From contig CAXKVR010000295.1 of the NCBI GenBank assembly GCA_964058845.1, positions 1-64,000 on the forward strand: a DNA stretch of 64,000 nt. The letters run 5' to 3'. Below are positions 11,307 through 25,137 of this stretch, piece after piece. The translations under genes and the position numbers were made by a program. How positions within the stretch are numbered: the first letter of the stretch is position 1; each line of letters begins with the position of its first letter. The notes below the pieces were generated by a model. The model saw only the letters and a program-made list of their open reading frames with translations. It was not told the DNA's origin and made no database searches. Source of the DNA: Carex sylvatica (lineage: Eukaryota; Streptophyta; Magnoliopsida; Poales; Cyperaceae).

Positions 11307-11400
11307 TTCACTTTAGTCTAGTGGTAAGAATTTATGTAATATTAAAAAGAGATTGAGTTCAATTTCCACTGGCCACAATTTTTATATTTTAATTTTTGCC
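11307..11400 (+). mobile_element. Possible tRNA-derived SINE, copy A
   Basis: TAGTCTAGTGGTAAG (from 11314) resembles a pol III A box, and GAGTTCAATTTCC (11355-11367) a B box, with about 30 bases between them, as in tRNA-related SINE heads. A T-rich stretch follows. Neither the element's ends nor a target duplication could be fixed, so this is tentative. Confidence 0.35.
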
Positions 11401-12381
11401 CCCCTATCAAGAATTTCTAATTCTGCGCAGGTTATCTATATATGATGATGAACAAAATAAGTTATACTATAAGCTTAATTTAATTCTAAAAATAATAACA
11501 TATAAAACGGAACAGAGGTTGCACAGCTGGCGCTATGCATAAATGAACGTGTCCTCATAAGTCCACCCATGCAATCTCCGCTGCTTTGCCAAGGAGTCTG
11601 CCACCTCATTTTTTGTCCTAATTGGAAATTGGAATGCTTAGTAGGCAGTAATTATACTTGTTGACATTAACGTTCAGAATAACCTAATTAAATTGGCATC
11701 TACTGATCAATCAAATATTTGAGACAACACAAAAGATATCTGAATTGAACACTTAACTAAGATCCAATCGTGCGTTATCAATTTAAATCAAATTAAGCAT
11801 GAATTACACTAACCCTGCTTCGAAAATATTTAGATTTCAGTTTATACTTTGCTTTTGAACTTTTAATCTTGTTTTATAATTTATATAGTTAAAACAGAAG
11901 GGAGGGGAGCTAGAGAAAATTTTGAGTTTTAAATAGGCATTTGTTAATAAATATGAAGGAAATATATCTTGTTTGATGTTATTTTTTTTTTCAAAGATAG
12001 TGACTTTAAATGCTCATTAATAATTTTATTGATAAAAAAATATTTACAATAGGTCAAATGCTACTAATAATTTCATTGATTAAACAGTTTGATGATTTGA
12101 CCTCCAACTTTTATTTAAAAAAAAATATTTTACTGTAAAATATATAATAAAATTATATAGTAATGATTAGTTTTTAAAAAAGTATGGAGTTAATTGACTT
12201 CCAATTTGCTCCATATCCCTCCGCCTATGCTTATGCACTAAGTGAAATATATTGTTAATGGGTAGAGCTAGACTAAGCTTGGGTTCAGCTCGTGTCAGAA
12301 CGAGTCGTGTCCGAGTTGACTAGATTTTAGCCTAGCTAATTATGCACCGAGTCCAGCTTGTTTGTGTTATGAGCAGTACAT

Positions 12382-12510
12382 AGATCAAAGTATTTTGCCA
12401 ATTTGATGATAATGTAAATCACTAATAGATCAAAAGTATTTTGCCAATTTGAAATCACTCACAGATCAAAGTATTTTGCCAATTTGATGATAATGTACAT
12501 CACTCATAAA
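12382..12510. repeat. Short triple repeat near the seam, copy A/B
   Basis: AGATCAAAGTATTTTGCCAA occurs three times (near 12382, 12427 and 12467) with minor changes. It lies in the segment that follows each internal seam. No function seen. The surrounding 12132-12757 holds no gene. Confidence 0.8.
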
Positions 12511-13146
12511 TTACAAGTCAGAAAAAACATTTCATCTTCTTCTTGCAACGAGTTTTAGAACACAAACAAAAATAATAGTTTCAGTCACAGAACTGTGGCA
12601 AGTAGAATAGTTTTAGTTTATGTTAGTAAGAGGTGAATGGACCACCTACTTTCTAAGTTTCTAAGTTTTGACGTTGTAAATATTTCTCTTATTCAATAAA
12701 ATCTCTTGACAGTCTCTGCCAATTATTCAAAAAAATATAAAATAATAATAATAAAAAGGTCTGCCAAATATTTTTTTTTTCCTTTCATATATAACGACAT
12801 GAGAAAAAAGATAAATCAAGTAGTCAAACTCGAGCCGACTTGAATCAAACTTGAATTTACTAATAATGAGCCAAATTAAACAAGCTAATAACGATTATTT
12901 TGTTTGAATTATTCTCAAACGAGCCTCTGAGATACGAACTTTTTTGTCAGCCATATGCGGAAGAGTCACGATCTCTTACCTCTGTTTTCTTGGAGACACT
13001 TGATACAGCTATCCGTTGTAATTAAATAGTATTTACAACGGATCAAATGACATTTAATAATTTCTAAATATATTCTTTTGTTTTTTTATAATTTTTTAAA
13101 CAACTTCAATTTTCTAATTCTACTTGTATATAATCTTAATCATTTT

Positions 13147-13703
13147 CAGTGGCAGAGCCACCTATATCTAGGAGTAGGCAGTCGCCTACACCTGAATTTT
13201 GAAATACGGTATCAAATTCGTATATAGTTGGTTTAGATTTGAATTTTGTCTACCTCTAGATTTGAGTTTTGCCTGAGTCGTTACAATTTTGGCAGTCTTT
13301 CATCAATCTATTTTGAAATATACCGACAAGAGAGAGGTGAATAAGAATGGTATGATAGTGGAACCACAATAAATTTGTTATTTTTTTTAAAGAAATAGAC
13401 TAAAATATTTTATAAAGTAATATACTGAAATTTAATGTAATGCATTAAATTATTTTTATTATGTTTAACTATGCAAAATGAGCTGAATTTTAATAGAAAA
13501 GTCTTGTGAACTATGCTTCAAAGTAAACTTTAAAATTTTTTTGAGTTTTCGATACTCGATTTTTATTCATGGTTAATTACCGATTCCGCTTCCAGCAAAA
13601 ATTATTTAATAATATTTTATAATTTAAATAAAATAATAATAATTATTAATATAATAGTAATTTATTTTGCCTACCCCTGATGAAAATTCTAGCCACGCCA
13701 CTG
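13147..13703. mobile_element. hAT-type MITE 1, copy B
   Basis: Same element and same imperfect 8-bp target duplication as at 390-946. The neighbouring stretches 12511-13146 and 13704-14721 hold no recognisable gene. Confidence 0.82.
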
Positions 13704-14721
13704 ATCATTCTAATATCTTGTTTCTCATTTTGCTTCATGACCGGATCTACTTTTTTGACCGCATCACACTCCGATGACATGATCTACTCATTGTTGCGCT
13801 TCGATTGCAATAAAAACTCTACGCTTTAAGTTCTGACAATATCATATTCTTGGCTCTGATCGACTCCGGCCTACTTATATACACTCTTAATCACCCTAAC
13901 ACTTTAATTCTCATCGTGCTTCACGACCAGATCCGTTTCTTCGATCGCCGCCGTATTCTGACAATTGGATCTACGTATCATCGCTCTTCGATCGAGATAG
14001 AGACTTTATATTTTGAGGTTCGACGATACCGAGTTCTCAGTTCCAATCCTTCTCTCTCCTTCATTCTCCTCCGTTAGAGGAAGTAGAACCGAAAGAGAAG
14101 AAGAGTTATGTTGAAAATGAGATCTGTAAGGAGTAAAAAGGTGGAATTGTGCGAAAAAGGAGGCGGCGGCTGGCAAACCTAAGTTTTTTAATCGCTCAAA
14201 ATAAAAAAAAATCGAATATTGATAAGTTAAGTTGAGCATTCTGATGTTAAAAAAAGTATATTTCAGAAAATATCTCTTGATTTATTTTTTGTTGTCATTT
14301 GCGAAGATATTTCCTTTTATTAATAAATTTGAAGAAAGAAACAACATTTTCCGTGATTTATTTTTGGATGGTGATAATTGTCCCGCAGGTTTGTTCTCGC
14401 AATTATTCCCGCACAAAATGTCAAAAACTCTAGCTGTCATTTTTTATTCATAAAGTATTAATACTTACGTACAAAAGTATTTATCTCTAACAACGAAAGT
14501 ATTTATTCCTAAGAACAAAAATATTTAGAAGACCATGCACGTTTTTTTCATGGGAAGTAGGGGAATCTCAAATCACATGGGGGGCACATGCACATTTTTA
14601 GAGGTGAGTTTTTTTTATCTCATTTCAATCTCGTCCATATTTCTCACGATCTATGAGAAATTTTGCGAATTTAAAACCATGAACGTCTTCTACGTAATTT
14701 TCTTTTTCCAATGAGATCCAT

Positions 14722-17364
14722 TGTTATGTTACGAAGTTTTCATAATTTATTTCAAAGGATTAGAAAGCTGGAATCGAAGATTTTGTTAATAAAATAACAG
14801 TTTAAACCTTAATTTAGGTTTCCCTAGATAAGTAAATCAAGTGTGAATTGAAACCGCGTCGAAATTTTGAGTTTCTGGAACCTTACAGGCTCAGTGCGTC
14901 CGCACTGGTGGTGAGTGCGGATGGATGATCCGCACTGACCCCAGTTCTTTTTCTGAAAATTGACCAAGTCCTGAGTGCGTGTGTCTCGACCCGCACTGAA
15001 TTTAAATGCGGACGCATTAGGCTCGGACTTTTCTTGATTCAGTGCCGTTTTCTGAAAAATTTGACTAAGTACTGAGTGTGTCCGCACTCATGAATTTTCT
15101 GTGAATTTTTCTAAGTTCTAAAATTTACCCAAGTGATGAGTGCGAGTGAATGACCCGCACTGAAAGTTAGTGCGTCCGCACTAGGTTATTCTTCTGTATT
15201 TTCTGTTCGGTTTGAATTCTGACAAGGGCTGAGTGCGGGTGGCCGACCCGCATTGAAAACGAGTGCGTCCGCACTCAGAGGGATTTTTAATCAAAACTCA
15301 GATTTCTTTCTTTTCCTTTCTCTCTTTCTCCTCCGCCCTTTTCTTTCCCTTTTCTGTGAGCTCCGCCCAAAGAGAGAGAGAGAGCTCTTCCTCCCTCCAA
15401 AGTGCCCCAAAGCTCGTGAAATCGAAAGTAGAAGCGAGAAATTGGTCGTAGATCTCTCCTAGCCCTTCCGTTCGGTAAGTGTTTCTTTCCTTTTTCTCTC
15501 GAAATCTCGGATTTTTCTCGATTGCTCGGGTTTTCGCTTTAAACCCGAGATTTGTGTTGAATTAGTTGTATACTAGCCATTTGAACTTCCTTGTTGGTTT
15601 TGTATCAATTCTTCTCTCGATTTCATCTCAATTTCGAGAATCTCCAGTTTTAGGGTTTTTCGGTACCAAATTCAAAATTGAGAAATGCGGATGATTGATT
15701 AGGCTAGACCGACCAATTAGACTTCTAATCGGTAGGGTTACATTTGATCCTTAAATGCTAAGCTGTGTACCGGCTAAGTCATATTTTGACCAAATTAGGG
15801 TTTAACCAATCGGTAAAGGAATTGTTACCAAATTGAGATGATATATAGTTTAAAGGATCTAATCGCATAAGTGCGTGATGGTTAAGAAGTGTTAAGTAAG
15901 GAAACTAATGAAAAGAGCAAACGAATTCGGTTAAGAAAAATAGGAAATGACTCGTGTCACCCAATCGAACCTTCTGACCATTTAAACCAATTCTAAACCA
16001 AATGAACACGTATTATATAGGAGTAAGCTCGGTAGAGCCAGACTTTGTAGAGCAATTTAAGACGTCTGACCCGTAGCTTCGCTGTACGCTCGAATTGTCA
16101 TGTTGAATGTTAGATTTTGTTGCATAATTTTTGGAATTCATGTGATATAGTTGATTTGCATACGCGTCCGGTTGCCAAATTGAAGTGTTATGCTGTGATC
16201 TGATTTTGATTGAAAGTCACCCCAAACGGTTGATTGTGAAAATCATTGAGATTAAATTGGTAAAGTTGAGCCGTATGGCTGACTTTGACCCTGTGAACGA
16301 AATTTGCAAAGTTGAGCTGTATCAGCTGACTTTGATCCCAGGATCCTTCTGGCGCATTAGGTGAACAGCCCTCATATTTCCCAGTACCGGTTGGGACGAG
16401 GGGTGGGTGACTATATACATATTTATATGTTAATTTTGATTGTGATTGTGATGGTTTTTGTGGGTGACTTGTGTGTAACGTCTGTGGATCAGAAGTATTA
16501 TCCTACGGAATAGTGCATTTGGAAGGTCAATTGAATATTGCGACATCTTGAGTTCCGAAGTGAATTTCTGTGATATGATTTCAAACCAGACCTTAGAAAA
16601 CAGTTAAGCTAAAACACTGCAGATGGGTGTCAGATAAAGGGTCCAGATGGGTGGTACGTCTGTAGGTGTCAGTAACCCTACAGACGAAGGTCAGATAAAA
16701 AGGGTCCAGCTCGGTGGAACATCTGTAGGTGCTACCAGCCTTATTAAAATGATTTAAGCCAATTATGTTCTCGTTCGAACTTCGATTTGAATATTCCATT
16801 GGTTGAATTTCATTTGATTATCTGTTGTCAAGCATATGCATTCATATATATATATATATATATATATTGCGGTAGAACTGTGAAAGTGATTTCGTATGGT
16901 TTTATTTGTGAAAATAGAGTCTGATTACAAGTCCAATAACCTGTTTGTGGCAATTTCGTACTGAGAATGAAATTCTCACCCGCACCCTTTGGATACTTTT
17001 ACAGGTTTCGATGCGACTGGGACTGGGTCTGAGGAGGCACGCGAGTATTAGGCCCCCGGTATATGTCACCCTTACCATAGTCCTTAGTTTTGTTGTTTGA
17101 CTAGAGATGTGTATAGTTATATGTACTGATTTTGTTGTATAGATCTCTATGTCATACCTGATGGTCGATATCCGTAGGAGATACCCTTGATTGTTATAAC
17201 TGTACCAGTCCCGTATACTGGGATTATTATTATATGTATACATATGACCGGTTTTATCTATTTTATGGTGTATTCTGAGTGAATGATGAAATGCCTTGTA
17301 AGTATACACGAAATTGTATACTTACGGCGGGGACTGTTGCGACCCGTGGCTGCGGAGTGTGACA
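14722..17364 (+). mobile_element. 5' LTR of Ty3-type retrotransposon, copy B
   Basis: Same LTR as at 1965-4605, longer by 2 bp because the internal (AT)n tract (16844-16867) has 12 units instead of 11. Starts TGTTATG and ends TGTGACA. Confidence 0.75.
14890..15278. repeat. GC-rich palindromic modules in the LTR, copy B
   Basis: Same repeated GACCCGCACT / GTCCGCACT modules as at 2133-2521. Confidence 0.6.
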
Positions 17365-17375
17365 GTTCTCTTTGG

Positions 17376-17388
17376 TGGTATCAGAGCC
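17376..17388 (+). promoter_or_regulatory. Primer-binding site for initiator tRNA-Met, copy B
   Basis: TGGTATCAGAGCC, 11 nt after the inferred LTR end. Confidence 0.9.
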
Positions 17389-17527
17389 AGGTTTGTTTTA
17401 AGCCCTAACCAGACTGATAGGATACGTGAGTGGGATACGGCATAGATGGGCCGTCACGACTAACGGCTTGTCTATTATAGTAATAAGTAAAAATAAACTG
17501 AATAAAATGTTTCTTGTATCCAGCAGT

Positions 17528-19325
17528 ATGGAAGGACGTTGAGGTAGGGGACGACCGCGAACGAGAGCTCGTGATCCTATTCAGGATCTACCTATCGAAC
17601 CAGCTGCTAGTAGAGCTGAGACCGGACTTGCCGGGCCTGAGGCTCTAAGAGTAGATCTTGGGCCTGCAGGTGTGCAAAACTGGGAGCGAGAGCTAGATGA
17701 TAGGTTGATCGCGGCATACGAGAGAGGTCGCTAGGCAGAGCGGCGTGACGCCGCACCGGAGGTTCAGAGAGGTGCTCCTGAGGAGTTCAGGAGGCTATAT
17801 GACTCTTTCATGCGCCTTAATCCACCTTGATTTGACGGCACTGGTGATTATGTCGCAGCAGAAGAATGGCTAGCCAACATAAATACAAAGCCGGTTCTAT
17901 GTCAAGCGCCCGAGGAAGACATGGTGGAGTTGGCCGAACAACAGCTGGAGAGTGGCGCGAGGTTCTGCTGGGATGGGGCCCGACGCAGTTATGTCGGGGA
18001 GGAGGTAAAGATCCCGTGGGAGTGGTTTGAGCAGCAATTCACTCGACGATTTCTAAGCAACTTGCAACGAGAGGCGTTGCGGAGGAAATTCCTGGACTTA
18101 AGGCAGAACGGGCGGCCAGTGGCCGAGTACAACAACAAATTCCTCGCCCTGTCAAGGTATGCAACAGATGTGCAGAATGACGTGGTGAGATACCACAGGC
18201 AGTACTTGGACGGGTTGGATGGTGGTATATCCATGATCGTAGATAACCCAGCAGCTACCGAGCTTCAGGCAATGATGGATCATGCAGCTCAGGTGGAGTT
18301 GCATGGCAAGAGAAGGAGGGTGCAGATGACAGAGAGGAATACCAAGCAGAAAGAGGATCACAACAGGCAGCTGGTGAGGTCAGGCGGAGGCCCGTCGACT
18401 GCTAGACCCCCTCCCAGACAGATAGCGACACCTGGATTCAGACAGGGTCTGGGTCCCACGTGGTGCCGTTCATGCAACCAGGCCCATTCTGAGCAAGATT
18501 GCAGACGCCGCAATCGTACGTGTTTTACATGTGGCAGCCTGGAGCATTGGACGAGAGAGTGCCCGAAGGCCACACCGGGGTTTCAGAGGGGCAGTGATGG
18601 TAGAGGACCCGCAGGATAGGGGCAGAGTGGACCACCATCTCGGGGTCGAGGTGCTTCGCAGCCTAGCGGGGGCAGGACTGGAGGGCGAGTGTCGGCACAT
18701 GCACTCGGCGTATCGGAGGCCGGCCATGGCGCATCAGCGACTCAGGCCGAGGTTATGATAGGTATACTTTCTATCTCGGATCACGATGCTTACTGCTTGA
18801 TAGATACCGGATGTAGCCATTCCATTGTATCGAAAACCTTAGTAGCCAAATGTAACTGGCCAACCGAAATCGGTAACCAAATCCTTTGTGTCCAAACCCC
18901 TTTCGGTTCGACTGACCGAGAAATCACTACATGCCGAAACCGAAAAGTCAGAGTCGATGGGAGAGACCTCGAGATAGACCTGTTGGTTATGGAGATTTCG
19001 GGATACGAGGTGCTGTTGGGGATGGACTGGTTAACAAGACATGCCGCGATAATCGACTGTCCGCACCGCAGGATCTGTTTTGGGACTTCAAGAGGTAGTA
19101 TGTCGTGCTTGCTGAACTGTAGAAGGGTTGGAGGGATGATGCCGTGTATTTCCGTTGTGGAAGTCAGGCATCTGATCGATTCAGGGTGCAATGCGTATAT
19201 GGCGGCGATAGTGTATACCACTATGGAGGTTCCTGAGATAAACACGATTCCGGTGGTGTCCGAGTTCATAGATGTGTTCCCAGAAGAGATAGTTGGACTA
19301 CCACCTGAACGAGAAGTGGAGTTTG
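17528..19325 (+). pseudogene. Ty3-type gag-protease pseudogene, copy B
   Basis: Same frame and same four in-frame stops as copy A (TGA at 17540, TAG at 17732, TGA at 17828, TAG at 18617). Two zinc knuckles from 18464 and 18521, protease DTG at 18803-18811, and truncation at the start of reverse transcriptase. It differs from copy A at the Glu/Lys site (AAA here) and by a silent T-to-C near 17892. Confidence 0.9.
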
Positions 19326-20092
19326 GCACCAAATTCATATATAGTTGGTTTAGATTTGAATTTTGTCTACCTCTAGATTTGAGTTTTGCCTGAGTCGTTA
19401 CAATTTTGGCAGTCTTTCATCAATCTATTTTGAAATATACCGACAAGAGAGAGGTGAATAAGAATGGTATGATAATGGAACCACAATAAATTTGTTATTT
19501 TTTTTAAAGAAATAGCCTAAAATATTTTATAAAGTAATATACTGAAATTTAATGTAATGCATTAAATTATTTTATTATGTTTAACTATGCAAAATGAGCT
19601 GAATTTTAATAGAAAAGTCTTGTGAACTATGCTTCAAAGTAAACTTTAAAAAAAATTTGAGTTTTCGATACTCGATTTTTATTCATGGTTAATTACCGAT
19701 TCCGCTTCCAACAAAAATTATTTAATAATATTTAATAATTTAAATAAAATAATAATAATAATTAATATAATAATAATTTATTTTGCCTACCCCTGATGAA
19801 AATCCTAACCACGCCACTGATCATTCTAATATCTTATGTCTCATTTTGCTTCATGACTGGATCTACTTGTTCTCGTAATTATTCCCGCACAAAATGCCAA
19901 AAACTCTAGCTGTCATTTTTTATTCATAAAGTATTAATACTTACGTACAAAAGTATTTATCTGTAACAACGAAAGTATTTATTCCTAAGAACAAAAATAT
20001 TTAGAAGACCATGCACGTTTTTTTCATGGGAGGTAGGAGAATCTCAAATCACATGGGGGGCACATGCACATTTTTAGAGGTGAGTTTTTTTT
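19326..20092. mobile_element. Truncated hAT MITE 1 plus flank, second copy in unit B
   Basis: Same arrangement as 6567-7333; the MITE part ends at 19819. Confidence 0.8.
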
Positions 20093-20292
20093 ATCTCATT
20101 TCAATCTTGTCCATATTTCTCACGATCTATGAGAAATTTTGCGAATTTAAAACCACGAACGTCTTCTACGTAATTTTCTCTTTCAAATGAGATCCATGAT
20201 GACATACTTTCGGACAAGTTGTTACGGAAGTATTTATCTCTCATCGTAAGTATTTATACCTATACTTGAAAGTATTTTTTACATATAATACT

Positions 20293-20717
20293 CGAGGTTG
20301 GTTACTATGCTTATATAAGCATATCTCCACATATGCTTATAACTCATTTTTGTGTTTCCAATATCCAAATGGTCGATCTAAACCGTTAGATGTGATCTCT
20401 ATATTGAAATGTGCTTGGAGACCAAATTTTACATTTTTTTGAATTTTTTACTATTTATTAAGCCACTTTGAAAATCACTGATCCAACGGTGGCTTCTGAT
20501 TTTACTGTTTTGTTAAGCCACCGTTGGATCAGCGATTTTCAAAGTGGCTTAATAAATAGTAAAAAAATTTAGAAAAATATAAAATTTGATCTCCAAACAT
20601 ATTTCAATATAGAGATCACATCTAACGGTTCAGATCGACCATTTGGACATTGGAAACACAAAAATGAGTTATAAGCATATGTGGGGATGTGCTTATATAA
20701 GCATAGTAGCCAACCTC
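20293..20717. mobile_element. Mutator-type MITE, copy B
   Basis: Same palindromic 425-bp element and 9-bp TATAATACT duplication as at 7534-7958. Confidence 0.85.
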
Positions 20718-20726
20718 TATAATACT

Positions 20727-21068
20727 TATAATACTTATAATACTTGATAGTAATACTTTCATATATCAGTATAAATACTTATAATACATGATATTAATAC
20801 TTTCATATGTTAGTATAAATACTTATAATACTTGATATTAATATTTTCATATGTCAGTATAAATATTTATAATACTTAAAAGTATTTTTTACATATAATA
20901 CTTATAATACTTGATATTAATACTTTCATATGTCAGTATAAATACTTATAATACATGATATTAATACTTTCATATGTCAGTATAAATACTTATAATACAT
21001 GATATTAATACTTTCATATGTCAGTATAAATACTTATAATACTTGATATTAATACTTTCATATGTCAG
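20727..21068. repeat. 44-bp minisatellite, copy B
   Basis: Same unit and same number of repeats as at 7968-8309; no length change seen. Confidence 0.85.
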
Positions 21069-22337
21069 TAACTGTCATATGTAAAAATTATTTGCAAGTA
21101 TAGTTATAAATACTTGCACAATGAGAGATAAATACATATGTAACAACGTGTCCGAAAGTATGTCATTATGGATCTCATTTGAAAGAGAAAATTACGTAGA
21201 AGACGTTCGTGATTTTAGATTCGCAAAATTCATCATAGATCATTAGAAATATGAATGAGATTGAAATGAGATTAAACTAATTTGGAAAGAGACAGAGTGG
21301 GGGGATGGTGCGGGGATGGAATGGGGGGAGTAATATAATTGTTCTTTATTTTTTATTGCTATTTGTAAGTTGTAACGATTTTTCCTTTTTCATAGAAGGA
21401 AAATTAGTTAATAAATATGCGTGGCTTGGATGATATGGAAGCAAAGGAATGCTATCGATCGTTTTTGAAGGAAACAGACTTCCACCAAGGATGCTGGCAG
21501 CAAGGGCGGCACAAGAAAGGGTATAGTGGACAAGATATTGTTGAGGGCTGGATTTATTGTTTTTGATTTATTTAAGTTTTGCATTTTCCTGTTACATTAT
21601 ATTTCTTTATTTGGTTCTGTTGTTTGTAAATTGGAGCAATTATAGTGATCAGGATAGGTTTACAGTTGTAATATTTTTTTTCGGTATTAATGCAAACACT
21701 TGTCAGCTGCTGACAAGATTTTAAAAAATATATATAATTTACCCTTCTTTGAAATGAACATGTCCATGATATTCTTGCCCTCTAAAAAACATAAAAGATA
21801 TAATAAAGTAGAGAAACAAATAGCCCAATACAACTTATCTTTTGAGTTTTAATAGTCCACTACTGATTAACTGAGTAGTGGGAATATGAAGTTGGCATCA
21901 TAACAGTCGATTTCTGATTCGTGCTGGCAGCTTCCCTAAGGTGCCAACCCTGATCTACCAAGATTCATCAATTTGATTGAAAGCTCTCTTAGTACAAATT
22001 GGAGGGACCCATAGAAGGATCAGCTACACTTATTTGCAAATTATGATATATAGTTCGGTATCTGAGAGGATTCAGACTCTTCATTGGAACTAGTGGCCTC
22101 TGGAATCAAGATATGTTTTCATCAACTTTAAAATGAAAGAAAGAGTCAGAGAGGAATTGTAGAAGTGTCATACTCAACGAGTATGAATCGGATGGATGCA
22201 TTTAGCGTATTCGTACTTATTTTTATTTGTATTTTGTTCTTATACGTTTAATACTATTAACTTTATTCTTACCATGCTCTTGCTTAGTAAGATTAACGTA
22301 CGGTAACGAACGATTGATGAATTATTATCGAATCAGG

Positions 22338-22900
22338 TTGTGGGGCCGTGTATTTGGATGCTCAAAGGCTCGGTGTTTTTTTGCGTCAATGCTCAAGTTT
22401 ATATAAAAACATATTTCATTGGAGTGTTGGCTGGGAAATAGGGAATGAAAGGTCGATATCGTTTTGGTATGATAATGGGCAGAGTAAGCTGATCTGGGTT
22501 GCCTAGACCTTTAAATCAGTGTGCATCTTTTAGAAGTTTGGAGCAACTTATTGATTCCTATTGGGACAGTTCTGAACAGGTCTTGTTTTACTGATGACAA
22601 TGATGTTTTGCGATGGAGATGGACAGGTAATGGGAATACACGCCCGGCAGGGTCGGTGTATAAAGTCATGGTGTTGGGGTGGCGGATCAGATAGGGTTAA
22701 CGGAATCAAAGAGGAAAGCGATCTATGGCTGTAGTGCTTGCACGGGTGAAATGCTGCACAAGACCTGTGTGGGGGTAAAAGATAGGGGAAACGGGCTGCT
22801 GCTTAGGGGTAAACGTGGGCGTGTATGTCCATTGCATGCATGGGCATTTATTGTCATTAATGGTAGCCATTACCATGTAATCTAAAAAAAAAAAAAAAAA
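22338..22900 (+). pseudogene. 3' LINE fragment with poly(A), copy B
   Basis: Same broken zf-RVT-like frames and 17-A tail as at 9579-10141. The stretch 21274-22337 before it holds no recognisable gene. Confidence 0.6.
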
Positions 22901-23092
22901 TCGAATAAATTGGTAAATTATATAATTTAACTTAAAAATATATTAAACACATCATGTACGTAATATTAATAAATAAAACGATAAAAAATGTTGTATAAAT
23001 CAATTTTTGTCATCAATTACTAATCAAATAATATAAAATGTTGAATAAATTATTTTTCATAAACTATTAAATAAAAAATTATATAAATCAAC

Positions 23093-23142
<50 letters not shown>
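23093..23142. repeat. (AAT)n microsatellite, copy B
   Basis: 50-bp run, the shortest of the three copies. The stretch 23143-23604 after it shows nothing recognisable. Confidence 0.95.
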
Positions 23143-23144
<2 letters not shown>

Positions 23145-23604
23145 AAATAATAATAATATAAATATAAAATATTATACATAATTTTATATTTATCAATTAT
23201 CATATAAGGTGGCAGTTATCTTATTTTCAATAACAGTATCAGTAAAAATTGCCAGATAAGAAAAAAAAGACAACAATTACAAATAGTACTGTGTTTTGTT
23301 ACCAGACCAACATCAAACTATTTTTATGAGCAAATTCTCATCATATGTTTTGTAAGATTCATGAACAATGCACGGTAGATCCAAGAGAGATGCATGAAAT
23401 TTTCTTTGCTTATCTTAAGTGTACCATTTCTTCCGTTCTCAACATCCAACATAATAAGCATAATTAAGAAGGTCCATGTACACTGAGGTAGATCTAAAGT
23501 CAATCAAAAAATGACTAAGCTACCCTATAATTTTAAAATATTAATTACATATACTAAGATTTAATTAAATTTTATTTTTTTGAAATATTTTATATACTCC
23601 AGCC

Positions 23605-24033
23605 CAGTGGCGGAGCCTACCTCTGGGTTTTTTTTTTTTTAAATTAGGTTCTTCGATGGGTCTTACCAACTCCTGAATTTAATTCTGCCTATCTCTGGAT
23701 TCAATTCGGAGTAGTGATTGTCAGTTCAGACTTCAGAGATGATTTGTGAGTCGTTTAATCTAATTAGAAAAGAAATGTATTTTTAAACTTTGTTCAATTC
23801 GGAGTAGCGATTCCCCTCTGCTTAATTAATACCAATTATTTTAGTAATTTTGGTATCAATTAGTAATTTATTAAAAATTACAACTGATTCGATAGGTAGA
23901 GATGCAATTTGGTAGACGGGCGGAGGCGGGAAGAGAATTATGGAGGCGATTCGAATCCGAATCCATTAAGAAAATAAATAAATCCGAATCCGATTTTTGT
24001 CCACCCGTGACTCAAATTCTGGCTACGCCACTG
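23605..24033. mobile_element. hAT-type MITE 2, copy B
   Basis: Same element and perfect CTCCAGCC duplication as at 10849-11277. Apart from the SINE candidate, 24034-24887 holds no recognisable gene. Confidence 0.9.
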
Positions 24034-24062
24034 CTCCAGCCCATCTCATAAATAATCACATG

Positions 24063-24156
24063 TTCACTTTAGTCTAGTGGTAAGAATTTATGTAATATTA
24101 AAAAGAGATTGAGTTCAATTTCCACTGGCCACAATTTTTATATTTTAATTTTTGCC
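24063..24156 (+). mobile_element. Possible tRNA-derived SINE, copy B
   Basis: Same A-box and B-box-like motifs as at 11307-11400. Confidence 0.35.
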
Positions 24157-25137
24157 CCCCTATCAAGAATTTCTAATTCTGCGCAGGTTATCTATATATG
24201 ATGATGAACAAAATAAGTTATACTATAAGCTTAATTTAATTCTAAAAATAATAACATATAAAACGGAACAGAGGTTGCACAGCTGGCGCTATGCATAAAT
24301 GAACGTGTCCTCATAAGTCCACCCATGCAATCTCCGCTGCTTTGCCAAGGAGTCTGCCACCTCATTTTTTGTCCTAATTGGAAATTGGAATGCTTAGTAG
24401 GCAGTAATTATACTTGTTGACATTAACGTTCAGAATAACCTAATTAAATTGGCATCTACTGATCAATCAAATATTTGAGACAACACAAAAGATATCTGAA
24501 TTGAACACTTAACTAAGATCCAATCGTGCGTTATCAATTTAAATCAAATTAAGCATGAATTACACTAACCCTGCTTCGAAAATATTTAGATTTCAGTTTA
24601 TACTTTGCTTTTGAACTTTTAATCTTGTTTTATAATTTATATAGTTAAAACAGAAGGGAGGGGAGCTAGAGAAAATTTTGAGTTTTAAATAGGCATTTGT
24701 TAATAAATATGAAGGAAATATATCTTGTTTGATGTTATTTTTTTTTTCAAAGATAGTGACTTTAAATGCTCATTAATAATTTTATTGATAAAAAAATATT
24801 TACAATAGATCAAATGCTACTAATAATTTCATTGATTAAACAGTTTGATGATTTGACCTCCAACTTTTATTTAAAAAAAAATATTTTACTGTAAAATATA
24901 TAATAAAATTATATAGTAATGATTAGTTTTTAAAAAAGTATGGAGTTAATTGACTTCCAATTTGCTCCATATCCCTCCGCCTATGCTTATGCACTAAGTG
25001 AAATATATTGTTAATGGGTAGAGCTAGACTAAGCTTGGGTTCAGCTCGTGTCAGAACGAGTCGTGTCCGAGTTGACTAGATTTTAGCCTAGCTAATTATG
25101 CACCGAGTCCAGCTTGTTTGTGTTATGAGCAGTACAT

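Larger units (their letters stand above)
1..12131. repeat. Tandem macro-repeat, copy A (left end outside window)
   Basis: First of three near-identical copies of a 12.76-kb unit. The copy is cut by the window edge; its right end is set at 12131, where the last copy (C) stops matching. The bases that follow (12132 on) match 24888 on, so 12131/12132 is the head-to-tail seam. The unit is made of nested mobile elements, listed separately. The stretches 1-389, 947-1964, 8515-9578, 10142-10848 and 11401-12131 hold no gene I can recognise. The segment 8640-8945 ends in T-rich text that looks like an old LINE 3' end, but this is a weak impression. Confidence 0.95.
20093..21273. mobile_element. Foldback element, copy B
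   Basis: Same long inverted arms as at 7334-8514, holding the same MITE and minisatellite. Confidence 0.75.
12132..24887. repeat. Tandem macro-repeat, copy B (complete unit, 12756 bp)
   Basis: Complete unit. It begins with the roughly 626-bp stretch (12132-12757) that is absent after the last copy, then repeats everything seen from position 1. Against copy A I saw about four substitutions plus an (AT)n tract longer by 2 bp and an (AAT)n tract shorter by 3 bp. Differences noted (copy A numbering): 283 A/G, 433 C/A, 5133 T/C, 5378 G/A, 12043 region. The list was made by eye and is not exhaustive. Gene-free stretches match those given for copy A. Confidence 0.95.
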
